A stretch of 64,000 nt of DNA from the NCBI RefSeq assembly GCF_025751435.1, contig NZ_JAOWKY010000003.1, positions 331,360 through 395,359 on the forward strand. The letters are read 5' to 3'. Positions 45,565 to 53,382 of the stretch are shown here, in pieces (the first letter of the stretch is position 1; the number at the start of each line of letters is the position of its first letter). The position numbers were made by a program, and so were the translations under genes. Source of the DNA: Albidovulum marisflavi (GTDB taxonomy: Bacteria; Pseudomonadota; Alphaproteobacteria; Rhodobacterales; Rhodobacteraceae). The notes beneath the pieces are model-generated. The model saw only the letters and a program-made list of their open reading frames with translations, ran no database searches and had not been told where the DNA came from.

Positions 45565-46659
45565 ATGGCGACGGTAACCATCAAGAACGTCTGGAAGTAC
45601 TACGGCGAGACGCCGGCCGTTAAGGACCTTAACATCACCTGCCCGGACGGCAGCTTCGTGTCGATCCTAGGCCCCTCGGGCTGTGGCAAGTCCTCGACGA
45701 TGCGGATGCTGGCGGGGCTGGAGCACATCAGCGCGGGCGACATCCTGTTCGACGATCAGCGGATCAACGATCTGGCGCCCAAGGACCGCGACGTCGCGAT
45801 GGTGTTCGAAAACTACGCGCTCTACCCGCACAAGACCGTCTATGAGAACATCGCGAACCCGCTGCGCCTGCGCAAGGCGAGCGAGGACACGATCAAGGCG
45901 CGTGTGACCGGGGCGGCGAAGCTGCTTGAAATCTCTCACCTGCTGGAGCGCCGCCCGCACGAGCTTTCGGGCGGCCAGAAGCAGCGCGTGGCGATCGGGC
46001 GGGCCATCGTCCGCGAACCAAAGCTCTTCCTCTTCGACGAGCCGATCGCGCACCTCGACGCCAAGCTGCGCGCCCACATGCGCGGCGAGATCAAGCACCT
46101 TCAGCGCACGCTTGGGACCACGATGATCTACGTGACCCACGATCAGTTGGAGGCGCTGTCGATGGCCGACTACATCGCGGTCATGCATGACGGCGAGTTG
46201 CAGCAGTGGGGCACGCCGGCCGAGATCTTCAACCATCCGGTCAACGCCTGGGTCGCGGGCTTCGTCGGTGAACCGGCGATGAACTTCCTGACCTGCGACA
46301 TCAAGGGGCAGGGCGACGATGTTCTTCTGCGCCACAGCAACTTCGAAATCCCGCTGCTGCCGGGCCAGGTGCGCCAGCTCAACGGTGCGGCGCAGGCCGG
46401 GACCGCGCGGATGGGCGTGCGCCCCGACGCGCTGTCGATCAGCATGACACGGCCCGACGAGGCCGCGATGCAGGGCGAGATCTTCGTGAACGAGCTTCTG
46501 GGCGGCGACATGCTGGTCGAGGTCCAGTTGGACGACTGCCGCATCCGGGTCAAGACAACGCCGGAGTTTGAGGGCAAGCCGGGCGAGAACTGCTTCCTCT
46601 CGGTCAACCGCGACAAATGGCACGTCTTCGACGCGGGCGACGGGCATGCCTACTTCTGA
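45565..46659 (+). CDS. Sugar ABC transporter ATPase (UgpC/MalK type) with a Glu in the Q-loop
   Basis: 364-residue ATP-binding subunit. Walker A GPSGCGKSS (36-44), signature LSGGQKQR, Walker B LFLFDEPIAHLD and H-loop THDQ are intact, with a MalK-like C-terminal OB/TOBE domain. The Q-loop, normally VFQNYALYPH, reads VFENYALYPH: Glu82 replaces the glutamine that contacts the nucleotide's metal and transmits movement to the permease (codon GAA). The stop overlaps the next gene by 14 bp. Confidence 0.92.
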   Translation: MATVTIKNVWKYYGETPAVKDLNITCPDGSFVSILGPSGCGKSSTMRMLAGLEHISAGDILFDDQRINDLAPKDRDVAMVFENYALYPHKTVYENIANPLRLRKASEDTIKARVTGAAKLLEISHLLERRPHELSGGQKQRVAIGRAIVREPKLFLFDEPIAHLDAKLRAHMRGEIKHLQRTLGTTMIYVTHDQLEALSMADYIAVMHDGELQQWGTPAEIFNHPVNAWVAGFVGEPAMNFLTCDIKGQGDDVLLRHSNFEIPLLPGQVRQLNGAAQAGTARMGVRPDALSISMTRPDEAAMQGEIFVNELLGGDMLVEVQLDDCRIRVKTTPEFEGKPGENCFLSVNRDKWHVFDAGDGHAYF

Positions 46660-47290
46660 GGCCATCGCCGCCAGGGCGGGCCGCGAGGTCCCCTATGAGG
46701 AGGCGCTCGACGCCTTCCTGGCGACGCATGTGCCTTCGCGCGGGGCGGCCGGTCTGGTTCAGGCCTACCGCGCGGTGCAGGCGATGCCCTACTTCTCCGG
46801 CCCCGACCGGACGCCGCAGGCGGCGCTCCGGGACGGGCGGGGGGCCTGCACGGCCAAGCATCTGGTTTTGCGCGATCTCCTGCGGCGCCTGGGTCACCCG
46901 GCGGAGGTGGAGATTGTCGAGGGGGATTTTGCCTCCGGTGTCCCGGTGCATCCCTCGATGCCATACGCACTCATGAAGATTATCCGGGACGAGAGGGTCA
47001 CGGATTTCCACTGCCGGGTGCGGGTCGGGGGCCAGGCAGTTGATGCAACCTGGCCTCTCGACCTTCTCCGCTGGGGCTTTCCGGCCGACACAGATTGGGC
47101 CGGACAGGGCGATACGAAACAGGCTATCGAACGGGTGGTCGTCCGATCGGTGGAGGAGGACGTCCTGGGCGCAAAGGCCCGGCTCTTGGCGGGATTGTCA
47201 GAGGAGGCAACCCGCCGCCGCGCCGAGTTCCTTGCGCTTCTATCGAATTGGCTCACGGATCTGGCGTGGCCGGAAGAAGAAACGATCTGA
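46646..47290 (+). CDS. Transglutaminase-like (Cys-His-Asp) protein in the sugar operon
   Basis: 214-residue soluble protein without a signal peptide. A papain/transglutaminase-type triad is visible: Cys68 in GRGACTAKHLVLRDLLRRLG at a helix start, His122 in TDFHCRVRVGG and Asp133 in AVDATWP. That is the spacing of the transglutaminase-like and arylamine N-acetyltransferase folds. It starts inside the ATPase gene (ATG at 46646) and ends 17 bp before the kinase start, so it is fully in the operon. Such a fold is not normally part of sugar catabolism. Function unknown. Confidence 0.75.
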   Translation: MPTSEAIAARAGREVPYEEALDAFLATHVPSRGAAGLVQAYRAVQAMPYFSGPDRTPQAALRDGRGACTAKHLVLRDLLRRLGHPAEVEIVEGDFASGVPVHPSMPYALMKIIRDERVTDFHCRVRVGGQAVDATWPLDLLRWGFPADTDWAGQGDTKQAIERVVVRSVEEDVLGAKARLLAGLSEEATRRRAEFLALLSNWLTDLAWPEEETI

Positions 47291-47307
47291 CGACGGGGGA
47301 GGAAAAC

Positions 47308-48870
47308 TTGTCGGGCACGGGTAAGGTTTTTGTCGGCATCGATGCCGGCACGACGGGCTGCACGGTCATGGTCTTCGACGAGAAGGGCAATGCCATCGGC
47401 CACGGCTATCAGGAATACAACTGCTCCTCGCCGCAGCCCGGCTGGATCGAGCAGAGCCTGGATGACGTCTGGGCGGGGATCTGCTCGGCCACGAAGCAGG
47501 CGGTGAAGAAGGCGGACGTGCCTGCCTCGGCCTATCACTCGGTCGGCCTGTCCAGCCAGCGCGGTACCTTCGGCATCCTCGACGCGAACCGCCGTCCGCT
47601 GATGAACTCGCTGGTCTGGAACTGCGGGCGGGCCCTGAAAAGCGTGGCTGCTATCGCCGCAGAGTTCTGCCCGGAGGAGCACCAGCAGCACACCGGCATG
47701 CAGATCAGCCCGCTTTGGTCGGCCGCCAAGATCGTCTGGCTGCGCGAAAAGCGCCCGGATCTTTTCGACGCCACGCGCTGGTTCGTGAATGGGCAGGAAT
47801 ACTTCCTCTGGCGCATGGGGGCCGACGATTGGGCGACCGATCCGGCGTCCCTGACGCTGAACGGGATGATGGACATCGCCAGGCTCGACTGGTCGGACCG
47901 TGTCCTGAAGGCCTGCGGCATCGATCGTGACCGCCTGCCGCCGGTGGGCACGCCCGCGACGATGGTCGGCCGCCTCTCGAAGGCCGCGGCGCATGAAACC
48001 GGCCTGCCCGAAGGCGTGATCCTGTGCCGGGGCGCGGGCGACCAGCAATGTGCGGCGATAGGCGCCGGTGTCATTCGCCAGGGCATGGCCGAATTCACCG
48101 TCGGCACCTCCGGCGTGATGGTGGCCCATCTCGACAGCGTCGAGCGGATCAAGGGCAACAAGCTCTGGTGGGGTGGGCATGGCGTGCCCGGCGCCTGGGA
48201 CATCGAGGGCGGGGCCTTCAGCCTCGGTGCATCGCTGCGCTGGTGGCGCGACCATCTGGGCCGCAACGAGCTTGACGAAAGCGCCAAACGCAATTGCAGC
48301 GTCTATAGCGTGATGGTGGAGCAGGCCCACAACTCGAAGCCCGGCGCCAATGGGGCGATGTTCCACAGCTTCATGGCCAGCCAGGTCACCCCCTACTACG
48401 ACGCGGTCGCCCGCGGCGGCTTCCTGGGGCTTGGCCTTTACCACGAGCGTCATGACCTGATCCGTGCGCTTCTGGAAGGTTGCGCGCAGGAAATGAAGAT
48501 GGTCTTCGACAGCTTCCAGTCCGATATCGAGGGCGGCATCACCGATTTCCGCCTGACCGGCGGCGGCACCAAGTCCGACGGCTTCGTGCAGATCATGACC
48601 GATATCATCGGCGTGCCCTCGACCGTGACGAAAGAGCGCGAATGCACGGCGCTCGGCGCGGCGATCCTCGGGGCCTTCGGCTCCGGCGCCTTCGGCACGA
48701 TCGACGAGGCGGTGGAATCGATGGTGCAGGTTGAATCGACCTTCGATCCCAACCCCAAGCTGCGTGAACTCTATGACGAGCAGCACGCCATCTACCGCGG
48801 CATGTACGAGGCCATCGCCAGATCGGGCCAGTACGCCGCGCTCAGCGACTTTTCGCAGAAATATCAGTGA
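47308..48870 (+). CDS. FGGY-family carbohydrate kinase
   Basis: 520-residue kinase with the FGGY N-terminal phosphate site GIDAGTTGCTVMVFDEKG, QPGWIEQSLDDVW, and the C-terminal adenosine region FRLTGGGTKSDGFVQIMTDIIG, ATALGAAILGAFG-like. Members phosphorylate xylulose, ribulose, glycerol, erythritol or autoinducer-2. Start is TTG at 47308 behind a strong GGGGGAGG site; the frame extends upstream but only through the neighbouring gene. It would phosphorylate the imported substrate. Length and the presence of an LsrG-size protein recall LsrK, but substrate is open. Confidence 0.9.
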   Translation: MSGTGKVFVGIDAGTTGCTVMVFDEKGNAIGHGYQEYNCSSPQPGWIEQSLDDVWAGICSATKQAVKKADVPASAYHSVGLSSQRGTFGILDANRRPLMNSLVWNCGRALKSVAAIAAEFCPEEHQQHTGMQISPLWSAAKIVWLREKRPDLFDATRWFVNGQEYFLWRMGADDWATDPASLTLNGMMDIARLDWSDRVLKACGIDRDRLPPVGTPATMVGRLSKAAAHETGLPEGVILCRGAGDQQCAAIGAGVIRQGMAEFTVGTSGVMVAHLDSVERIKGNKLWWGGHGVPGAWDIEGGAFSLGASLRWWRDHLGRNELDESAKRNCSVYSVMVEQAHNSKPGANGAMFHSFMASQVTPYYDAVARGGFLGLGLYHERHDLIRALLEGCAQEMKMVFDSFQSDIEGGITDFRLTGGGTKSDGFVQIMTDIIGVPSTVTKERECTALGAAILGAFGSGAFGTIDEAVESMVQVESTFDPNPKLRELYDEQHAIYRGMYEAIARSGQYAALSDFSQKYQ

Positions 48871-48891
48871 TATCAGACAGGAGACCCTGAC

Positions 48892-49446
48892 ATGGCAATT
48901 CCCGGCATCCGCGGCATGGAACACGTGGGCATCACGGTTCCCGACATCAACGAAGCTTGCGATTTCTTCACCCGCATTCTCGGCGCCGAGGTGCTTTTCA
49001 CCGCCGCCACCGATTTCCGCGGCGAGGGCGACTGGATGCACGAACATCTGCGGGTCCATCCCCGCGCCGAGATCAAGGAGTTTCGCTACGTGCGCCTTGG
49101 CAACGGCACCAATCTTGAGGTGTTCCAGTATTCCTCGCCCGACCAGAAGACCGAGGGGCCGCTGAAGAACTCCGACATCGGGGGCCACCACATGGCCTTC
49201 TATGTCGATGACATGGATGCGGCGATCAAGTTCCTCCAGGACAACGGGGTGGAGGTTCTGGGCGAACCCACCAGTTACACCGACGGTCCGAACCTTGGGC
49301 TGACCTGGTGCTATTTCATGGCGCCTTGGGGGCTTCAGCTTGAGGTTGTCTCCTCACCCAAGGGCACGACCTTCGACAATGAGGCGAAGGCCGCTGGCCG
49401 CCGCCGCCTGTTCGACCCCTCGCGCGCGGCCGAAACGCTGATCTGA
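48892..49446 (+). CDS. VOC-superfamily (glyoxalase-like) metalloprotein
   Basis: 184-residue protein of two beta-alpha-beta-beta-beta modules. The metal ligands expected for VOC enzymes are present: His in MEHVGITVPD, Glu in NLEVFQY, His in GGHHMAFYVDD and Glu in LQLEVVSS. It is probably an isomerase, lyase or epimerase acting on a sugar-derived carbonyl. It lies 21 bp after the kinase gene. Confidence 0.85.
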   Translation: MAIPGIRGMEHVGITVPDINEACDFFTRILGAEVLFTAATDFRGEGDWMHEHLRVHPRAEIKEFRYVRLGNGTNLEVFQYSSPDQKTEGPLKNSDIGGHHMAFYVDDMDAAIKFLQDNGVEVLGEPTSYTDGPNLGLTWCYFMAPWGLQLEVVSSPKGTTFDNEAKAAGRRRLFDPSRAAETLI

Positions 49447-49460
49447 ACGCGCATTGCTTC

Positions 49461-49482
49461 GGGGGCGCACCTTGGCGCCCCC
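49461..49482 (+). other. Hairpin between VOC and aldolase genes
   Basis: GGGGGCGC (49461-49468) pairs with GCGCCCCC (49475-49482), 6-base loop, 15 bp after the VOC stop. Followed by AACCTTCC, so not a clear terminator. Confidence 0.5.
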
Positions 49483-49504
49483 AACCTTCCTGAAAGGATA
49501 TCTC

Positions 49505-50383
49505 ATGCCCCTGGTTTCCATGGGCCCGATGTTGCGTCGGGCCCGGGCGGATGGCTATGGCATCGCCGCCTACAACATGATCGACTTCAACTCCGCCAAA
49601 TCCATCATCGGCGGTGCGGCAGAGTTGTCCGCCCCGGTGATCGTGCAGGTCAGCGTCAAGACGGTGAAGCACTGGGGATACGGACATCTGGCCTCCTGGG
49701 TGCGGATGCTGGCCGAGGACGCGCCGGTGCCGGTCGCGCTGCATCTGGACCACTGCACCGACATTGAGGTGATCACGCGCTGCATCGACGCGGGCTGGAC
49801 CTCGGTCATGTTCGACGGATCGGCCCTGCCGTTTGCCGAGAACCTCGACAAATCCGCGCAGGTCTACGCGCTGACTGAGGCCGCCGGCATCGGGCTTGAG
49901 GCCGAGATCGGCGCCATCGGAGGGGTCGAGGACGACAAGGTGGTGAACGATGACCAGTCGCGCCTGGCCGATTTCGACGAATGCCTGAAATTCGTGGCGG
50001 CGATGCCCAACCTCGCGGTTTTTGCCCCCGCGATCGGGACCGCGCACGGTTTTTACAAGGGCGAGGCGAAGATCGCCTATGACCTGCTCAAGCGGATCAC
50101 CGATGCGATCCCGACCCCCATCGCCCTTCACGGCGGCACGGGGCTGACGGACGAACAGTTCCATCGCTGCATCGAACTGGGCTGCGGCAAGGTCAACATC
50201 TCGACCATGCACAAGCGGCTCTTCATCGAAGGCTTCGTGAACCTCAAGGCGGAGAAGCCCAAGCTTGCGGAACCGCTGCCCTTCATTCAGGCACAGCACG
50301 ACGCGATGAAGGCCGATGTCATGGCCTGCATCCGTACCTTCGGCTCCGAAGGCCGCGCGGCGGAGGCAGCCCATGCCGCATGA
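49505..50383 (+). CDS. Class II (zinc) ketose-bisphosphate aldolase family protein
   Basis: 292-residue class II aldolase of the fructose/tagatose-bisphosphate type (KbaY/GatY/FbaA). Zinc and catalytic residues are recognisable: HLDHCTD (Asp-His), EAEIGAIGG, GTAHGFYKG, LHGGTGL and KVNISTMHKRLF. It cleaves a phosphorylated ketose to DHAP (or glyceraldehyde-3-phosphate) plus an aldehyde. The start at 49505 follows AAAGGA. It overlaps the phosphatase gene by 11 bp. Confidence 0.9.
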   Translation: MPLVSMGPMLRRARADGYGIAAYNMIDFNSAKSIIGGAAELSAPVIVQVSVKTVKHWGYGHLASWVRMLAEDAPVPVALHLDHCTDIEVITRCIDAGWTSVMFDGSALPFAENLDKSAQVYALTEAAGIGLEAEIGAIGGVEDDKVVNDDQSRLADFDECLKFVAAMPNLAVFAPAIGTAHGFYKGEAKIAYDLLKRITDAIPTPIALHGGTGLTDEQFHRCIELGCGKVNISTMHKRLFIEGFVNLKAEKPKLAEPLPFIQAQHDAMKADVMACIRTFGSEGRAAEAAHAA

Positions 50384-51101
50384 GATGCAGGCGCTGATCT
50401 TCGACTGCGACGGGGTTCTGGTGGACACCGAACGCGACGGGCACCGTGTGGCCTTCAACCGCGCCTTCGCGGCGGAGGGGATCGGCGCCGAATGGACGGT
50501 GGAGCGCTACGGCGAACTGCTGACCACGGGCGGTGGCAAGGAACGGATGCGGCGCCACTTCGACGAGACCGGCTGGCCGGTCGCGCCGGAGGAGCGCGAC
50601 GGGCTGATCGCGCGGCTGCACCGCACCAAGACCGATCTTTTCATGGACCTCATTGAGACGGGCGCGCTGCCGTTGCGCCCGGGTGTCGCGCGCATGGTGG
50701 ACGCCGCGCAGGCGGCGGGGCTGAAGGTCGCGGTCTGCTCGACCTCGAACGAACGGGCCGTCGAAACGGTGGTGCGCGTGCTGTTGGGGCCGGGCCGGGC
50801 CGAGCGGATCACCATCTTTGCCGGTGACGTGGTGCCGAAGAAGAAGCCCGATCCCGCGATCTACACCCTTGCCGCCACGACGCTGGGCCTGACGCCCGCC
50901 GCCTGCGTGGTGGTGGAGGATAGCCACATCGGACTCCGCGCCGCCAAGACCGCGGGTATGAACTGCGTCGTCACCCGATCCACCTATACCCACGACGAGG
51001 ACTTCACCGGGGCCGACCGGATCGTGGATCACCTGGACGAGGGCATCGACCTCGGCCTTTGCCAGGCCTTGACCCAGAGGGAGGATATCGAATGCCGCTG
51101 A
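50373..51101 (+). CDS. HAD phosphatase, CbbY-like
   Basis: 242-residue HAD hydrolase: nucleophile motif IFDCDGVLVDTERDGHR, motif II VAVCSTSN, lysine in VPKKKPDPAIY and acidic motif IV VVEDSHIGLRAA. CbbY dephosphorylates xylulose-1,5-bisphosphate; other relatives act on sugar phosphates. Here it may repair or process an intermediate next to the aldolase. CGGAGG sits six bases upstream, inside the aldolase gene. Confidence 0.88.
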   Translation: MPHEMQALIFDCDGVLVDTERDGHRVAFNRAFAAEGIGAEWTVERYGELLTTGGGKERMRRHFDETGWPVAPEERDGLIARLHRTKTDLFMDLIETGALPLRPGVARMVDAAQAAGLKVAVCSTSNERAVETVVRVLLGPGRAERITIFAGDVVPKKKPDPAIYTLAATTLGLTPAACVVVEDSHIGLRAAKTAGMNCVVTRSTYTHDEDFTGADRIVDHLDEGIDLGLCQALTQREDIECR

Positions 51102-51376
51102 CCGTCGTCGCGAGGCTCAAGGCGAAAGCCGGCAAGGAGGACGCACTCTACGAGGTGCTGACGGGGCTACTGGCGCCAACTCGCGCCGAGAAGGGCTGCG
51201 TCTTCTACGACATGCACAAGTCGGCGGACGAGCCCGGGCTGTTCATGTTCACGGAAGAGTGGGAAACCCGCCCGTTGTGGGACGACCACATGAACTCCCC
51301 CCATCTGACGGCGTTCTCGGCCAAGCAGGACGATCTGGTCGAAAACTGGACCCTTTTCACCGGCGAGAAGGTTTAA
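51092..51376 (+). CDS. Antibiotic-biosynthesis-monooxygenase (ABM) domain protein, LsrG-size
   Basis: 94-residue single ABM domain (TVVARLKAKAGKEDALYEVL, CVFYDMHKSADEPGLFMFTEEWET, DDHMNSPHLTAF). ABM proteins include quinol monooxygenases and LsrG, the isomerase of phosphorylated autoinducer-2. Its position after an FGGY kinase and an aldolase fits an isomerase better than an oxygenase. GAGGGAGG precedes the start, which overlaps the HAD gene by 10 bp. Confidence 0.85.
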   Translation: MPLTVVARLKAKAGKEDALYEVLTGLLAPTRAEKGCVFYDMHKSADEPGLFMFTEEWETRPLWDDHMNSPHLTAFSAKQDDLVENWTLFTGEKV

Positions 51377-51380
51377 GCCC

Positions 51381-52070
51381 ATGAAAATCAAGTTCTACGC
51401 CCACGCGAGCTTCCGGCTGGAGGGTGACGGGCTTTCCGTCATCACCGACCCGTTCAACTGCGAGAAATCAAAATTCGACCCGATCAACGAACCCGCCGAC
51501 ATCGTTCTCATGTCCTCGGACACCGACGATTTCCATTCCGATCCCAGCCATATCCTGGGCGAACCGGAGGTGGTCAACACGCTGGCGATCCCGGTCGGGG
51601 GGCGCGACGTCAAGGGCATTCATGTGACCTCCTACCCGGCGACGGAAAGCCTGACTTTCGACTACCAGACGGAATATGGTCGCGACCCGGACGCGAACGC
51701 GCTTTACCACTTCACGCTGGACGGGATGCGCGTGCTGCACATGGGTGATATCGGCACCGCGGTACCCGACGGGCATCTTGAGGCGCTGAGGGGCAAGGTC
51801 GATGTGCTGCTGGCGCTGACCGGCGATCATGCGACGATCCCGCTACCGGACCTCGATCACGCGATCAGCGTGATTGGCCCCAAGGCGGTGATCCCCATGC
51901 ATTACTACAGCCCCAAGGGCGTGCTGAAGATTGAGCCGGTCGAGAGCTTCCTCGCGCGCGTGCCCGAGGACAGCGTCACCCGCGTCGGCGGGTCGGAACT
52001 GGACCTGACCGCCGACATGCTGCCCAAGGACGGCGCGCCCCGCGTCTTCGTTTTCGAACAGTCGCGCTGA
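51381..52070 (+). CDS. Metallo-beta-lactamase-fold protein (UlaG-like) with eroded metal ligands
   Basis: 229 residues with the fold of UlaG-type lactonases (AHASFRLEGDGLSVITDPF, HMGDIG at 120-125, VIPMHYYSPKG at 171-180). The signature site that should read T-H-x-H-x-D-H is SSDTDDFH (45-52), so three of the metal-binding histidines are replaced. It follows the ABM gene by four bases and ends the first transcription unit. Possibly a non-canonical hydrolase or a binding protein. Confidence 0.82.
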   Translation: MKIKFYAHASFRLEGDGLSVITDPFNCEKSKFDPINEPADIVLMSSDTDDFHSDPSHILGEPEVVNTLAIPVGGRDVKGIHVTSYPATESLTFDYQTEYGRDPDANALYHFTLDGMRVLHMGDIGTAVPDGHLEALRGKVDVLLALTGDHATIPLPDLDHAISVIGPKAVIPMHYYSPKGVLKIEPVESFLARVPEDSVTRVGGSELDLTADMLPKDGAPRVFVFEQSR

Positions 52071-52094
52071 GCTTACCTCCGGCGCGTCTGCCTT

Positions 52095-52124
52095 GGCCCC
52101 CGCCGTCACGGCGGGGGCCTTTTT
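52095..52124 (+). terminator. Strong intrinsic terminator
   Basis: Perfect 11-bp stem GGCCCCCGCCG (52095-52105) with CGGCGGGGGCC (52109-52119), loop TCA, followed by five T residues (52120-52124). It lies 25 bp after the metallo-hydrolase stop and only 14 bp before the next start codon, so it separates that gene from the operon or attenuates it. Confidence 0.92.
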
Positions 52125-52138
52125 CCCAAGGGCCCGCA

Positions 52139-53374
52139 ATGACCGACCTGACCCCGACCCACGCCCGTAACATGCGCCTTCTGGGGCATACCGACCAGGG
52201 CGGGCGGCCCGACGGCGTGCAACTGATGGTTCATCGCGGGTACGGCTATGTCGGCCACATCTTTTCCAAGGGATTCAGCGTCATCGACCTGCGCGACCCG
52301 GTGAATCCGCGGCCCGTGCGTTTCATCCCTGCGCCGCCGAACACCTGGTGCCTGCACCTTCAGACCCATGACGATCTGCTTCTGGTCATCCACAACAAGG
52401 ACATGTTCGCCCAAGCCGACATGGCCGACGAGAAGTCTTACTACAAGGGCGGGGTCAGCCACCACGCGGACGGCGCCCGCGACTGGTCGGCGGGGATGGC
52501 GGTTTACGACATCTCGCGCCCCGAAGCGCCGCGCCAGATCGGCTTCATGCCGGTCGAAGGGACCGGGTTGCACCGGATCTGGTATACAGGCGGGCGCTGG
52601 GCCTATGCCTCGGCGCTGCTCGACGGGTTCACGGACTATATCCTCATCACCATCGACATGGCAGACCCGACACGGCCCCAGATGGTCGGTCGCTTCTGGC
52701 TGCCCGGCATGAACGCCGCGGCGGGGGAGGTGCCCGACTGGCCGCTGCCGCAGGGCCGCTTCGGGCTGCATCATCCGATCGTGCACGGCGATATCGCCTA
52801 TTGCAGTTGGCGCGATGCCTGTCTCGCGATCGTGGACGTCTCTGACCGCCATGCGCCGAAGCTGAAGAACCACATCGTCTGGTCGCCGCCCTTCGGCGGG
52901 GGCACGCACAACGCCCTGCCGCTGCCCGGGCGCGATCTTCTGGTCGTGGTCGATGAAACCGTGCTGGACCACGGCGAGGACGGGTTCAAGCCGATCTGGA
53001 TCTTCGACAACCAGGTGAAGAGCAAGCCCATCAGCATCTCAACGATGCCGCCGCCCTCGGATCGCGACTACCATGCCGTGGGTGGGCATTTCGGCCCGCA
53101 CAACATCCACGAGAACCGCCCCGGAACCTTCGTGTCCGAGGATCTGATCTTCGCGACATGGCAGAACGCGGGCGTGCGCGTCTACGACATCCGTGACCCC
53201 TTCCGCCCGGAGGAAGTGGGCGCCTGCGTGCCGCCGCCGCCCACGCGCATGGTAGATCCGCGCCCCAACCGCGCGGCGGTCCTGCATTCGGCGGATGTTC
53301 ATGTCGACGCGCAGGGCCTGATCTACGCGACCGATTTCAACGCCGGGCTGAGCGTGATGGAATACCTCGGCTGA
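52139..53374 (+). CDS. LVIVD-repeat beta-propeller protein
   Basis: 411-residue protein built of repeats such as FSVIDLRDPVNPRPVRFI, AVYDISRPEAPRQIGFM and VRVYDIRDPFRPEEVGA, the LVIVD pattern of seven-bladed propellers. No signal peptide is evident. Conserved histidines (HHPIVHGD, HNIHENRPG) suggest metal or substrate binding. It starts 14 bp after a strong terminator with AAGGG as ribosome site. It is convergent with the RpiR gene, leaving only eight bases between stops. Confidence 0.82.
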   Translation: MTDLTPTHARNMRLLGHTDQGGRPDGVQLMVHRGYGYVGHIFSKGFSVIDLRDPVNPRPVRFIPAPPNTWCLHLQTHDDLLLVIHNKDMFAQADMADEKSYYKGGVSHHADGARDWSAGMAVYDISRPEAPRQIGFMPVEGTGLHRIWYTGGRWAYASALLDGFTDYILITIDMADPTRPQMVGRFWLPGMNAAAGEVPDWPLPQGRFGLHHPIVHGDIAYCSWRDACLAIVDVSDRHAPKLKNHIVWSPPFGGGTHNALPLPGRDLLVVVDETVLDHGEDGFKPIWIFDNQVKSKPISISTMPPPSDRDYHAVGGHFGPHNIHENRPGTFVSEDLIFATWQNAGVRVYDIRDPFRPEEVGACVPPPPTRMVDPRPNRAAVLHSADVHVDAQGLIYATDFNAGLSVMEYLG

Positions 53375-53382
53375 GCCGCGCC

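Noticed and set aside
46894..49191. 765-residue minus-strand frame opposite the FGGY kinase
   Set aside because: Covers three well-supported plus-strand genes and shows no domain pattern.
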